Positions 17,062 through 26,414 are shown, counted from the stretch's first letter. The stretch: DNA of 64,000 bases from Barthelona sp. PCE (GCA_040285745.1 JAUFOR010000002.1:1736001-1800000); one strand, 5' to 3'. Translations and numbers: made by a program. Notes: a model not told the origin generated them from the sequence alone.

Positions 17062-19632
17062 ATGATAGAAGTGTTAATGGTGGCAGAGAAGCCATCCGTG
17101 GCTCAATCTATCGCGGCTGCGCTTGCACCGAATGGAAATTACGAATGTACCGGGCATTCCCTTCGCACATACACGTATGAGGGCAAGTTTTTGAATAAAC
17201 GCGCCATGTTCCGCGTCACTGCTGTCACTGGACACATTTTTGGCTGCGATTTCCCTGGTCAATTTAATAATCGTAAAACTGTTGAACCTTTTGAACTTTT
17301 TGATGCTCCCACAACCCGTATCCTACAGGATAACAGTGGAAATGTCATTCGTAATTTGCAAAATAATGCTAAACATTGTAGTTATCTTGTTTTATTCCTT
17401 GATTGTGATCGCGAAGGTGAGAATATCAACTTTGAAGTTATGGATGTGTGTCTCCCGAAGATGCGTAGGATGCCTAATGAGCAGCAGGTATATCGTGCAC
17501 GTTTCTTCTCACTTGTTCCTGGTGAGATTCGTAAAGCAATGAATAATTTAGTAGAACCGAACAGAAATGAAGCTCTTGCTGTAGATGCACGTCAAATCCT
17601 TGATTTAAAACTCGGCTGTGCGATGACGCGATTCCTGACACGATATCTTCAGATGCGGTATGCAAATTTACCACGAACAATATCATATGGCCCTTGTCAA
17701 ATCCCTTGTCTAGGGTTTGTTGTACAGAGGAACAACATCATAAGCAAATTTAAACCTGAAAAATACTGGAAGATGAAGAGCAGCATCAATGTATTAGGAA
17801 GTTCTTTGGCTATTCAGTGGCAACGTGGACGTATTTTTAACCAACACGTCATCACTATGTTCACAAATCTGCTAAAGGAGCGACCTCTAACGGTTACTAG
17901 TGTCAATTCAAACATTGTGAGCCGTTCTCGTCCGCTTCCATTGAACACTGTTGCATTACTGATGAACGCTTCAAACGCAATTGGACTAGGACCCCAGGAC
18001 ACAATGAACATTGCTAACAGGCTCTACCTTAGCGGGTACACCTCATATCCCAGAACCGAGTCTACTGCTTTTTCGAGCGCTTTTCCACACAAACAACATG
18101 TGCGTTCATTAACGGAAGGTTTTATTGCTGACAAGGCACGTACTGTTTTGCGTGATCTGAGAGACCCGCCAAAAGGTTTAAACTGTGGTGATCACCCACC
18201 AATTCATCCTGTACACGCTCCCCGTGCTGGTGAGCTTTCTGGTATTGAAATGCGCGTCTATGATCTCATTGCATCATATTACCTTGCATCCTTATACAAA
18301 CCCATGAAGACACGCCGCGTCACCATCAGTCTTGAATGTGAATTAGAGAATGGTCAGGTTGAGAAGTTCAAAACCGTTGCTACTTCCGTTGTGGACGGCG
18401 GATGGCACTCCATTGTGTATGGTTCCCGTGGTATTGAATGGGATAAGGAGGATGAAGACGGTTATGAAGAGGAGGAAGAAGAAACTGTTGATATTGATGC
18501 CATTGAAAGTATTCAAAAGGGAAATCGCTACTCTTTTGAGGATATTGGTATTGAAATGGCAGAAACAAAGCCACCTGGTAACATCACAGAAGCTCAACTC
18601 ATCCGCCTAATGGAGAAAAACGGAATAGGAACTGATGCTAGTATTGCAACACATATCCAGGCCATTCAAAACAGAAACTATGTCCATCTAGGCTCGGGAA
18701 GAACGCTTGTACCAACTAGACTTGGTCTCTGTTTGATACATGCCTTTCTCAAGATCGATCCGGAGCTGTGTCTACCCAAGGTACGTAGCAGTATCGAAGG
18801 AAGTGTTACTGAGATTGCTAACGGTAATGCATCATTTGAAGATGTTGTGACAGTTTGTATCGAACAATTTAAGCGAAAATACAACTATTTTGTAGAGAAA
18901 ATTGACCTTTTACAAACACTGTTTGGTGATGTTTTTGATAGTATCACGACAGCAACAACAAGCAAGGCAATCGCAAGATGTCCAACTTGCATGCGCTCTC
19001 TTATGCTTGTTCGTACCAGACCTATGCGCATCATGTGTAGTACGTGTCAGACAGAGTTCGATGTACCCGAAGGAGTCGCCAAGATCAGTGAGGGTATCAG
19101 GGATTGTCCTATATGTGAATATCCAATTCTAACACTAACGTTCAATAACAAATCAAAGCGTTCCTACTGCTGCCATTGTTATACGCATCCTCCACCAGCT
19201 GAGATGTTCGAGAACCAGGATGTAGAAGACTTTGAGGATGGTAAGAACATGCACTGTAGTGAATGTCCGCATCCTATTTGTCCACATGCTTCTGCCTCAT
19301 TGGCACCTTGTCCTATGGTTGAATGTGAAGGAGAGATGATTGTAGATCCCGTATTGCCTCGAATTATTTGTTCCTATTGTGGTTTCGGTTTTAAGATTAA
19401 CAAATATAAGAAGATTCTCGGAAATCATAAGGAATGTGAGAAGTGTGAGTGTGGACTTGTCAATGCCAAACGACAGGATGATACGATTGAACGTGACATA
19501 TGCCCCATTTGTGATCTTTCAAGTGAATTAGAAGAGGAAAACCTTGGCATGTACAAGAGGAAGAAATATAAGAGAAAACCATACGACCCCACAAAACCAA
19601 GAAAGAGAAGAGGACGCAAACGTAGACGTTAA
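17062..19632 (+). CDS. TOP3B: DNA topoisomerase III beta type (TOP3B)
   Basis: This type IA topoisomerase of 856 residues cuts and reseals one strand. The TOPRIM domain carries EKPS (9-12) and DCDREGE (114-120), which bind the metal. The active-site tyrosine is Y329 in the SYPRTES motif. Blocks such as NEALAVDARQ.LDL, GPCQ.P.LGF, GDHPPI.P and LMEKNGIGTDASI follow TOP3-beta closely rather than TOP3-alpha. An acidic insert lies at about 460-475. The C-terminus carries several CxxC zinc ribbons (about 640-820) and a Lys/Arg-rich end (RGRKRRR). In known organisms TOP3B also acts on RNA. The protein is of normal family length. Its stop codon overlaps that of the convergent SS18-like gene. Confidence 0.93.
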   Translation: MIEVLMVAEKPSVAQSIAAALAPNGNYECTGHSLRTYTYEGKFLNKRAMFRVTAVTGHIFGCDFPGQFNNRKTVEPFELFDAPTTRILQDNSGNVIRNLQNNAKHCSYLVLFLDCDREGENINFEVMDVCLPKMRRMPNEQQVYRARFFSLVPGEIRKAMNNLVEPNRNEALAVDARQILDLKLGCAMTRFLTRYLQMRYANLPRTISYGPCQIPCLGFVVQRNNIISKFKPEKYWKMKSSINVLGSSLAIQWQRGRIFNQHVITMFTNLLKERPLTVTSVNSNIVSRSRPLPLNTVALLMNASNAIGLGPQDTMNIANRLYLSGYTSYPRTESTAFSSAFPHKQHVRSLTEGFIADKARTVLRDLRDPPKGLNCGDHPPIHPVHAPRAGELSGIEMRVYDLIASYYLASLYKPMKTRRVTISLECELENGQVEKFKTVATSVVDGGWHSIVYGSRGIEWDKEDEDGYEEEEEETVDIDAIESIQKGNRYSFEDIGIEMAETKPPGNITEAQLIRLMEKNGIGTDASIATHIQAIQNRNYVHLGSGRTLVPTRLGLCLIHAFLKIDPELCLPKVRSSIEGSVTEIANGNASFEDVVTVCIEQFKRKYNYFVEKIDLLQTLFGDVFDSITTATTSKAIARCPTCMRSLMLVRTRPMRIMCSTCQTEFDVPEGVAKISEGIRDCPICEYPILTLTFNNKSKRSYCCHCYTHPPPAEMFENQDVEDFEDGKNMHCSECPHPICPHASASLAPCPMVECEGEMIVDPVLPRIICSYCGFGFKINKYKKILGNHKECEKCECGLVNAKRQDDTIERDICPICDLSSELEEENLGMYKRKKYKRKPYDPTKPRKRRGRKRRR

Positions 19633-20027
19633 TCAATCGCTGTCATTTCCGCATCTGTATCATCTTCAACATTGAATTCAATAGGTATATCTCTTATTCC
19701 TTGATTTTCATGTACATTTGACACCATCATGTGCATATCGTGTTTATGATCAATTGGTATATCCCTATAATAAACAAAATCATTTTCTGGTTTTTCCTGT
19801 CCATTTTCCCTGTTCAAAACAATATCGTTGTGGTTAATTAGGAAGATAAGATTACGTTCGATGCGATCCATGTAATGCAAAGCTTCAAAAGAACGTCCCA
19901 AATGCTCACATTCCAACGCAGCCCTAAACAAATACTCATTCTCTGTCAATAAGTATTCAGCAAAGTCACGATTAACCACACCTTTGCCATCGTCCAATCG
20001 ATCTAATGCCAACAGAAGAGTTTCCAT
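19629..20027 (-). CDS. SS18/GIF (SSXT)-family chromatin coactivator, small
   Basis: The 132-residue protein carries a stretch at about 22-68 that fits the SSXT domain of human SS18 and plant GIF proteins: an L-x-E-N-x-x-L helix, then E-x-x-x-L-G-R-S-x-E-A, then R-I-E-R-N-L-I-F-L. In the family the matching blocks are LDENxxLI, NxGKxxECxxYQ and LxRNLxYLA. Such proteins are stable subunits of SWI/SNF remodelling complexes. The usual long Gln/Met-rich tail is replaced by a short acidic tail. The match is by eye over about 45 residues, so it is probable rather than certain. Its TAA stop is read from the opposite strand of the TTAA that also gives the TOP3B stop. Confidence 0.6.
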   Translation of the reverse strand: METLLLALDRLDDGKGVVNRDFAEYLLTENEYLFRAALECEHLGRSFEALHYMDRIERNLIFLINHNDIVLNRENGQEKPENDFVYYRDIPIDHKHDMHMMVSNVHENQGIRDIPIEFNVEDDTDAEMTAID

Positions 20028-20109
20028 TAGAAATGGGTGTTTTTCGGATTAACAAGCTTATCGTTCCATTTGCATTTATTACACATCTTACATTGTATTT
20101 TGTGCGTGA

Positions 20110-22125
20110 ATGAGAGCTTTTTTTACATATTTGATAGTGTTATCATCACTTTATGCGTTGGCATCTGCAGTAGAAGATAGTACAGATGATATATCAGTAC
20201 TCTGGCATCACGATGTCCAGTCACTCACTTATACAGATCCTTTTATTGAGAAATTAAGGGTGGGAAGTGAACTTAAAACTTTTGTGTCTGTTGTTACACA
20301 TCATGGTGGTTTTAAGAGACTGAGGGGCACTACCGGTCATGAATACCATGCACTTTCCTTCTCAGCGATGAAATCCATATTTTCAACCCCTCTAGATTAT
20401 GATGTTGATAACGATGGAAAAGATGAAGTTATGATTATGACTTCCAGTGGTGATTTACTTTTTATCGAAGAGAGTGGCCTCTCTCTTCCCGATTTAACAA
20501 TTCGTGTACCACCGTTAGGCGTTAAACGTAACTGGTATAAAATTCTACAAGATAAAGATGATGATTCTCCCATATACCTTGATCCAAAAGGTATTGGTCA
20601 TTACTTTATTGACGACAGTGAGGACGATAAGAAGCATACAGATACTAAAAAGCATAAGACTCCAGAATCCCCTTCCGGTCCAGAGGAAAAAACAGAATTT
20701 GTTCCAGAGGCATTAGAAACTTTTTTTGAACTCTTTTCATCACATATAAAGTCTGATGTTGAGAGCCCTCCTCGATTTAGAAGCCAATTTAACGAGTCTT
20801 CTTTCCAGCACACAAACGAAACAGTGTTCATCCCCCCTCATGTCTTAACTGATGTGACACGTGTTTCGAACTGGGTTATCGTCCCAGTGAGCTATTATTG
20901 GGAGCATGACGAGGCAGCAGATGGTGTTGAAGTTGATAAGTATGTTGCAGGTGCTGTTGTTGGTATTAATTTGAACAATATGAACAAACCCATTCGTTGG
21001 GTTCAACATATGGATCTCACCACAGTTGAGGCCGAACATACACCCTTCTTGTTACATTCTATGAGCGTTCTAACAGTGGGCCGATCTGAACGTGTATATA
21101 TTGGTAACGATCTTGGTGTTCTTTTCTGTTTCCACATGAGATCAGGTAGAGAGTGCCCTCACTTCCCTGTTGAAGTCGGCAGCGGAGTCTCTTCTAAAGT
21201 TGAAGTATTGGTTTCTCATGACCCACATCCACTTTTAATCTTCACCACATCAAAGCCTCAGATCGTTGCAGTAACGCTGGAAGGTGAGATAAAATGGACT
21301 GTCAACCTAACTTCTGTTCCTCTCAGTGCTCCTCTGCCTATTCCGGGCAAGGAGCACGTTGGTCAATTCGCAATCACCCTCATCAGCGGACAGGTTGCAA
21401 TTTATGATCATAATGGTGTTTCCGTACAAAACATCACTGTTGATCAGACTCTTGTCAGCCGCAAAGATGTTTTATTGTTGGATGATAAGCCATATCTTGT
21501 TTCATCTTCAAGTGAGGGTAATTTGGTTATGATTGGACTGGATAATGATGAATCTCGCAATTTAATAGGTGATTTTGGTGATTTGAGCATCTCAAAACCC
21601 ATATTTGATGATATTGATGAAGATGGTTTCCTTGAAGCTGTTATAACAAGTAATGATGGTGGCGTTTACGCGTTTGAGACCGATTTCAAAGAATCAAAGC
21701 GTGCTTTTGATATGAGAATTGTTCATCCAGAACCGCACGCTTTCCTTGCACCAACTGGTCTGCAAGAAGTACATTTCTTTATTCACGATGATGCAATGAA
21801 GGCGCCTTATCGTGCAACATTCGCTTGGAATCATGCATTTATGCAGATCAGACCGGGTGTATTTGAGGCATTTATCAGAGAACCTGGTTTGTACAGAATC
21901 TTAGTACCCGTACCTCCCTCAAGGAATAATCATGACTGCTTCCGTCTTGATATCAGGGTAGTTGACTCCGCTGGCCGTATTAAGGAGTCCAGTTTGGATA
22001 GTCTTTGTTACACTGATGATGAAGGTACTCGTATGTACACAGTTGTTATTGCCCTAATGGTAATTTTATTATGTGCTACATTCCTTATCCAACCTGCCAA
22101 GCGCTTTATGCCACTGCCCATTTAG
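20110..22125 (+). CDS. DEX1-like type I membrane protein with FG-GAP repeats
   Basis: The 671-residue protein has a signal peptide (1 to about 20), a long lumenal/extracellular part, and one membrane helix close to the C-terminus (about 645-662) followed by a 9-residue tail. FG-GAP/integrin-alpha type calcium loops are clear at about 98-108 (DVDNDGKDEV) and about 502-510 (DIDEDGFLEA), each followed by the typical G-G/D-x-Y/L-x-F-E strand. A linker rich in Asp, Lys and Ser (about 165-200) separates the halves. The order of propeller, beta-sandwich domain and C-terminal TM is that of plant DEX1 (defective in exine formation) proteins. The function outside plants is unknown; a role in secretory-pathway glycoprotein or surface assembly is an inference. 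Confidence 0.7.
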   Translation: MRAFFTYLIVLSSLYALASAVEDSTDDISVLWHHDVQSLTYTDPFIEKLRVGSELKTFVSVVTHHGGFKRLRGTTGHEYHALSFSAMKSIFSTPLDYDVDNDGKDEVMIMTSSGDLLFIEESGLSLPDLTIRVPPLGVKRNWYKILQDKDDDSPIYLDPKGIGHYFIDDSEDDKKHTDTKKHKTPESPSGPEEKTEFVPEALETFFELFSSHIKSDVESPPRFRSQFNESSFQHTNETVFIPPHVLTDVTRVSNWVIVPVSYYWEHDEAADGVEVDKYVAGAVVGINLNNMNKPIRWVQHMDLTTVEAEHTPFLLHSMSVLTVGRSERVYIGNDLGVLFCFHMRSGRECPHFPVEVGSGVSSKVEVLVSHDPHPLLIFTTSKPQIVAVTLEGEIKWTVNLTSVPLSAPLPIPGKEHVGQFAITLISGQVAIYDHNGVSVQNITVDQTLVSRKDVLLLDDKPYLVSSSSEGNLVMIGLDNDESRNLIGDFGDLSISKPIFDDIDEDGFLEAVITSNDGGVYAFETDFKESKRAFDMRIVHPEPHAFLAPTGLQEVHFFIHDDAMKAPYRATFAWNHAFMQIRPGVFEAFIREPGLYRILVPVPPSRNNHDCFRLDIRVVDSAGRIKESSLDSLCYTDDEGTRMYTVVIALMVILLCATFLIQPAKRFMPLPI

Positions 22126-22135
22126 TATTGTGTTA

Positions 22136-23188
22136 TTAGTGATGGTATGTTCCAACTATGGACATTTCTGAAGCTTGAGATTTTCTAGGCGGCTCTGTTG
22201 TTCGTCTTCGACCCAGTGGTGTAAAAGTGTCCAATTGCCGTGTTGTTTGTCGTTGTTGACTCTGTAGAGAAGCAGCTGTTGCTGATACAGACACCATACC
22301 GCTTTCCATTTGCATTAACTGACGATTATCACCTTCTGACATATAAAATGCAACATCAAATTCGTCTTTTTGACCTATGCCAAAAAGACGCGGTGCAATC
22401 TCAGTCACACCTCTTCCGCATTTAAAGCAAAAGCCTTCACACATGTCCACCATGGAGAAGTATATTGTTCGGATCTCACTATAGTTTAACCAGAAGCACA
22501 AACCCTCAGCCCCTGTCAAGGTGCACTCGGAAATATCAGGAGAGTTGAAAAGGATGGATGTTCTCAACGTCAGCGGTAGCGCTGTATCTTCTGCTGTTGT
22601 TTCAACGTTTCCGCTGACAGGTGCACGACAATAAAACTCAATGGAATTATTCTTGAATGTGAGCGTAATACTGGCGATGAGGTTACGACCTGAACTCAAT
22701 ACAGGAGAAAAAGTCTCAATAATTTGACCAAAAACTGCATTCGTCAAAAAAAATTCATGTGAAAAATCATTAAACACTGGAGGTAAAGCTACATCAAAAG
22801 TGGTTTGTGGCACTATAATGGATCTGACGATTCCGTTCATCTCACCACCATACTGTAGTTCCAAAGTCAAATCCTCATCATTCACATTCAACTGAAGCTC
22901 TTCTATCGATTGTTGATGTACTAGAGCACTTCTAAATAAGTCTGGCGTAACTGAGATGATACGTTCATTACCAGTATTCTCAAAATAGTCAAAAAAAACA
23001 GCAGGAAATGCAATCTTTGCTGTTAACTTACATTGCTGAAAGTTTGGAAAATAAAAAAAGAATAATAGGCCGCTATCTGTTACATTGATGTAGAATACGT
23101 CACTTTGAAAGCGATATGAACGTCTTAAAAAATCTACAAAACGTTCTAACGAACTAAAAGCACCACTTTTGGCAACAGTTAGCTTCAT
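22136..23188 (-). CDS. RAD9-like subunit of the 9-1-1 checkpoint clamp
   Basis: The 350-residue protein starts MKLTVAKSGAFSSLERFVDFL, the opening helix of PCNA-like sliding clamps. It shows two repeats of the clamp fold: strands with KLTAKIAFPAVFFDYF (about 52-67) and the second-domain start EFFLTNAVFGQII (about 144-156). A 70-residue polar tail rich in Gln, Ser and Thr follows (about 280-350), as in RAD9, where the tail is phosphorylated and recruits TopBP1. RAD9 in other species is about 390 residues with the same plan. HUS1 or RAD1 would lack the tail. The gene lies next to TOP3B and V-ATPase c''. The assignment is by domain layout and helix pattern, not strong motifs. Confidence 0.6.
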   Translation of the reverse strand: MKLTVAKSGAFSSLERFVDFLRRSYRFQSDVFYINVTDSGLLFFFYFPNFQQCKLTAKIAFPAVFFDYFENTGNERIISVTPDLFRSALVHQQSIEELQLNVNDEDLTLELQYGGEMNGIVRSIIVPQTTFDVALPPVFNDFSHEFFLTNAVFGQIIETFSPVLSSGRNLIASITLTFKNNSIEFYCRAPVSGNVETTAEDTALPLTLRTSILFNSPDISECTLTGAEGLCFWLNYSEIRTIYFSMVDMCEGFCFKCGRGVTEIAPRLFGIGQKDEFDVAFYMSEGDNRQLMQMESGMVSVSATAASLQSQQRQTTRQLDTFTPLGRRRTTEPPRKSQASEMSIVGTYHH

Positions 23189-23295
23189 TTATGCTTGTTG
23201 GGAAGTGTAGCCCGCTTAACCCTTCTAAATAGGGTAAGATGAAAAGAGAAAGAAAACGAAATGCATGTCCAAAAGATACTCTTCTTGATTTATTT

Positions 23296-23844
23296 CTAGA
23301 AACTGATATGCATACTAAGTACGATTGATGTGATCAATGCGAAAATGCTAATAACACTGCAAAAAATCTCAGAAACAAGAACAAGCATAAAATGATCCTT
23401 ATTTTGAGCATCAGCAATAGCCAAACCTGAACCACAGAGGCCAATTGAAATACCAGCAATGAGATTTGAGATACCCAATATGAGTCCAGCAGCTAGCATT
23501 GCATAACCTGACGTATATATATTTGAACAAACAGTTTCAGTTATTTTCTTTGGTATTTCAATTTTAACAATAAAAAGCAGCGCTAAAATGACGCCAAAAA
23601 GTCCGCATGCTTCACAAAATACAATACTTACGAAACTTCTGGTTCTAATGTGCATGTTTTTAACAGCACCACCTAGAATACTTACACCACAATAGTAAAT
23701 ACCCAATGCGGCACCAAGAATAGAGGCACCGGCGCATATGGCTATACCCAAATACATTAAAGTGTAAGGAGAAATGTTCTCCATGAATAAAAGCCCATTG
23801 CTTGTGAAATTATTGCATTCGTTTACGATCCAATGTACTGCCAT
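23296..23844 (-). CDS. VMA16: V-type H+-ATPase proteolipid subunit c'' (VMA16/ATP6V0B type)
   Basis: This subunit forms part of the rotating membrane ring that carries protons. The 182-residue protein has four helices plus a weak N-terminal one. ISPYTLMYLGIAI...GAALGIY..G.SI is the signature of c'' rather than c. The proton-carrying glutamate is E78 in FVSIVFCEACG, and a second Glu (E159) lies in the last helix. GYAMLAAGL..GISNL and GLAIADAQN are also typical of the family. The organism thus has acidified compartments energised by a V-ATPase. Length is slightly short (about 205 in animals) because the N-terminal helix is reduced. Confidence 0.92.
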   Translation of the reverse strand: MAVHWIVNECNNFTSNGLLFMENISPYTLMYLGIAICAGASILGAALGIYYCGVSILGGAVKNMHIRTRSFVSIVFCEACGLFGVILALLFIVKIEIPKKITETVCSNIYTSGYAMLAAGLILGISNLIAGISIGLCGSGLAIADAQNKDHFMLVLVSEIFCSVISIFALITSIVLSMHISF

Positions 23845-24138
23845 TTATCAATTGTGGAGATTACTATGCGAATGTAATCACAATTAAAGAAAAGGTTGAG
23901 AGAGCTGAATACAAGTTTATAATCCCATCCTGCTGCTTATTTCAAAGAAAAGGGGGTTCTTATATAGTTCTGGGGGGATATTTTGGATTTTATTTGGTTT
24001 GTTTTATTGGAATGAGTTGTTGTTTTTTTTTTTGTATGTTGCTCTTTTACATTATACATATATTTAAACTGTGAGGCATATTTACTTCGTGCAAATGCAT
24101 GGCTGTTGTGCTGAAATGTTGAATGTTCACAATCAATT
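23845..24138. other. AT-rich spacer, no gene seen
   Basis: This 294 bp region lies upstream of the V-ATPase gene and downstream of the Cdt1-like gene, both on the reverse strand. It is AT-rich with a T-tract near 24010. No ORF, RNA gene or clear motif is visible. Confidence 0.5.
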
Positions 24139-25755
24139 CTACTGAGTTTGCATACTTTTTATAAGAGCAACATGCGAACGGTTAGAAATTCGATACAGTG
24201 TGGGTTCGGTTGATAGGAAGCTGTTAGTTGCCAACATAATATCTGTGTCAAAGCACTCACATAACTCGCTAATAAATTTTTGAACGGCTTTATCAACACG
24301 AACTAAATACTTGTTCTTTTCTTTAATGATTGCTTTTAAATCCTTATACTTAATAAACCCAAAATAATGTATCTTCTTTCCATTTTTATCCGTAAAAGCA
24401 GAGCGATGTGGCGGTATAATCCAATTTAGATATATTGAATTGAGCACAGATTTGTGAAGATCTGTAAATTGATACAAAAGAGGCATAGATTCGGTCTTGT
24501 TTGACAATTGCTGCACTCTCTCCTCCTTCTGCGTAATACTGTTACGAATATTGGGATCCAGAAAGTCAAACAAAGATGCTCTTGGTTCCTTAGAATCCAC
24601 TTCCACGGTAACCTCATCTTTTGCTTCATTTCCTTTAACTACCACACCGTTATATAACTGATCGATGGGTTTGACAGTTTTTTTAATATCTATATCCTTA
24701 AAGTTCATTAAGAAATCAATTGGCATGTTACGACCACTGAAATGATTATCCTTTTTCCAATCACGGAAAGCACGCTCTGTACGCAACACTAGGAAGTTCT
24801 TTATCTTTGCGTAACGACGTTTTCTCTCCTTCTTAAAATGTTTTGCACGTGCTGCTTTACGTTCTTCTACTGTCCATTCAACTCTTGGTACAAAAAAACT
24901 CATCGTTGTATTAATTAACGTACCCATCTTTGCATCATCGACTGTCTTTACGAAGTATTCTCCATCGTTAAACCCGCATATCTTTAATATCAGTTTACGA
25001 GGGTGACTTACCAAGGGAAGTTTAGAGGCAATGCTAGATATTAATGAATCAAATGAGACTGGCTCTTCACGCACCACGAAAATGTCCTCCATAACAGAAA
25101 ACACCCGTAAAACATCATGAAAAATAAGTGGTAAAACATTTTCTTCATACTCAAATGGTGTTTTAGGTCTTGGTGTATCAACTGCTGATCCATGTGATTC
25201 AAACACGTGGTCTGCGGCACTTAAACGGTTGAGGATGTCATTGTAATTGCTGTTGCTTGGACTCTTTGATGAATCAGCATATTTTCGAGCTAATCTCATA
25301 GTTAGGTTATCTTCCACATCTTTAGGGAGTGCCGAACTCGGCCTAGTTCTTATACTCTTATCCGAAACGGGTGAAGCAAACGGAGTAAATCCAAAAGTAT
25401 TGTCAGGAAACATTGACAAACGATCACTGCTATTTGACTGTGGAGTAACGTCTTGTAAGTGTGAAATGTGACCCACAGCAGCTGAAGGAGTAGTTGGTGT
25501 CTTGGATCCTGCAAGAGAACCATCACCTATGGGGGCAAAATACTGATTTTTAAAAGGTGGAGAATTTGTTGTTTTAGCCATTGTTGATTCTCTGTCTGAG
25601 GGACCACTCCGTGTGGAATGCGATCTTTTAGAGTCTATTGGTGTTTTTAACATCATTAACGGAGAATAAGTTTGGACTGCCGACCTTGCCCTGTATTTAT
25701 GCCTCGTCGTTTGTGAAAAAATGTTTGGTGGCGATATATTTGATCCTGGAGTCAT
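24139..25755 (-). CDS. Cdt1-like replication licensing factor (candidate)
   Basis: The 538-residue protein starts at the ATG at 25753-25755 (MTPGSNISPP). The first 190 residues are disordered and rich in S-P/T-P sites (about ten), as in CDK-regulated proteins. A central domain at about 200-290 follows the pattern of the Cdt1 middle winged helix: L-P-L-I-F-H-D-V-L-R-V-F, then R-E-E-P-V-S-F-D-S-L, then a stretch ending in basic helices. A second winged-helix-like unit at about 430-525 (VLNSIYLNW...IKYKDLKAII...VQKFISELCECF...LYRISN) fits the Cdt1 C-terminal domain that loads MCM2-7. Order and spacing match Cdt1, but identity is low and the call is by eye. If wrong, it is an unknown nuclear protein. 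Confidence 0.45.
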   Translation of the reverse strand: MTPGSNISPPNIFSQTTRHKYRARSAVQTYSPLMMLKTPIDSKRSHSTRSGPSDRESTMAKTTNSPPFKNQYFAPIGDGSLAGSKTPTTPSAAVGHISHLQDVTPQSNSSDRLSMFPDNTFGFTPFASPVSDKSIRTRPSSALPKDVEDNLTMRLARKYADSSKSPSNSNYNDILNRLSAADHVFESHGSAVDTPRPKTPFEYEENVLPLIFHDVLRVFSVMEDIFVVREEPVSFDSLISSIASKLPLVSHPRKLILKICGFNDGEYFVKTVDDAKMGTLINTTMSFFVPRVEWTVEERKAARAKHFKKERKRRYAKIKNFLVLRTERAFRDWKKDNHFSGRNMPIDFLMNFKDIDIKKTVKPIDQLYNGVVVKGNEAKDEVTVEVDSKEPRASLFDFLDPNIRNSITQKEERVQQLSNKTESMPLLYQFTDLHKSVLNSIYLNWIIPPHRSAFTDKNGKKIHYFGFIKYKDLKAIIKEKNKYLVRVDKAVQKFISELCECFDTDIMLATNSFLSTEPTLYRISNRSHVALIKSMQTQ

Positions 25756-25810
25756 TTGCAAAATGAATATCCTTTAAAATGGTAAGATAATCACAACGAT
25801 TCATTTCAAA

Positions 25811-25838
25811 ATAGAACACAATAGAACACAATAGAACA
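25811..25838. repeat. 10-bp tandem repeat (atagaacaca x2.8)
   Basis: The unit atagaacaca occurs at 25811-25820 and 25821-25830, and partly at 25831-25838. It lies about 60-85 bp upstream of the Cdt1-like start codon, so it could carry promoter sites or be simple slippage. Confidence 0.7.
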
Positions 25839-25943
25839 GTAATATATCTTCTTTTTACTTGGGGTGAAAGTCAATTTATGTGTATATATTGACATATCGT
25901 TTCAATAAACTATGCAGGTACATTTTTAACACCTCTAGTATTA

Positions 25944-26216
25944 TTACAATTTACCTTCATTCTTCATACGCATGACCTTAAAACCGCCCCACATCGCAAA
26001 AAAGAATAGAATAACATTGACAAAAAATAAAAAAATCATCTTCTTAATTCCAGAAGGTAAATCCTTCCATCTGCGAATTTGGGGTACTTCGTCTTTCTTC
26101 TCAATATCTTCAGTTGATTCTTGCTCTTCTTGAGCAGATTCAGAGTCAACTACCTCTTGAAGTTGTTCAATAGGCTCCTCGACTGTCTCAGTTGGGGTGT
26201 TTTCGTTGTCTAACAT
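25944..26216 (-). CDS. small tail-anchored membrane protein, unknown
   Basis: The 90-residue protein starts at MLDNENTPTE. An in-frame ATG 30 codons upstream would add a poorly conserved-looking leader, so I use the inner one. The first 50 residues are very acidic (Glu-rich). A basic patch RRWKDLPSGIKK follows, then one membrane helix (about 57-78) and a short basic lumenal end KVMRMKNEGKL. This is the plan of a C-tail-anchored protein of ER or mitochondrial outer membrane. No family is recognised. Confidence 0.6.
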   Translation of the reverse strand: MLDNENTPTETVEEPIEQLQEVVDSESAQEEQESTEDIEKKDEVPQIRRWKDLPSGIKKMIFLFFVNVILFFFAMWGGFKVMRMKNEGKL

Positions 26217-26414
26217 CTTTTTAAATATGATAAAACTATTTGAAAAGGGTATAAAAAACCTGACAATTAAAGTTGATGAAATAATGATTCTATCTTGATT
26301 AATCACTTTTATAATACCTCATCTCGCATTGACAATATAAATATGAGCTTTACAAAGTAGTGTCAGAGTTTATTAACTCATATATTCAAAATTCTTTCCA
26401 CTTTATTAACAAAA

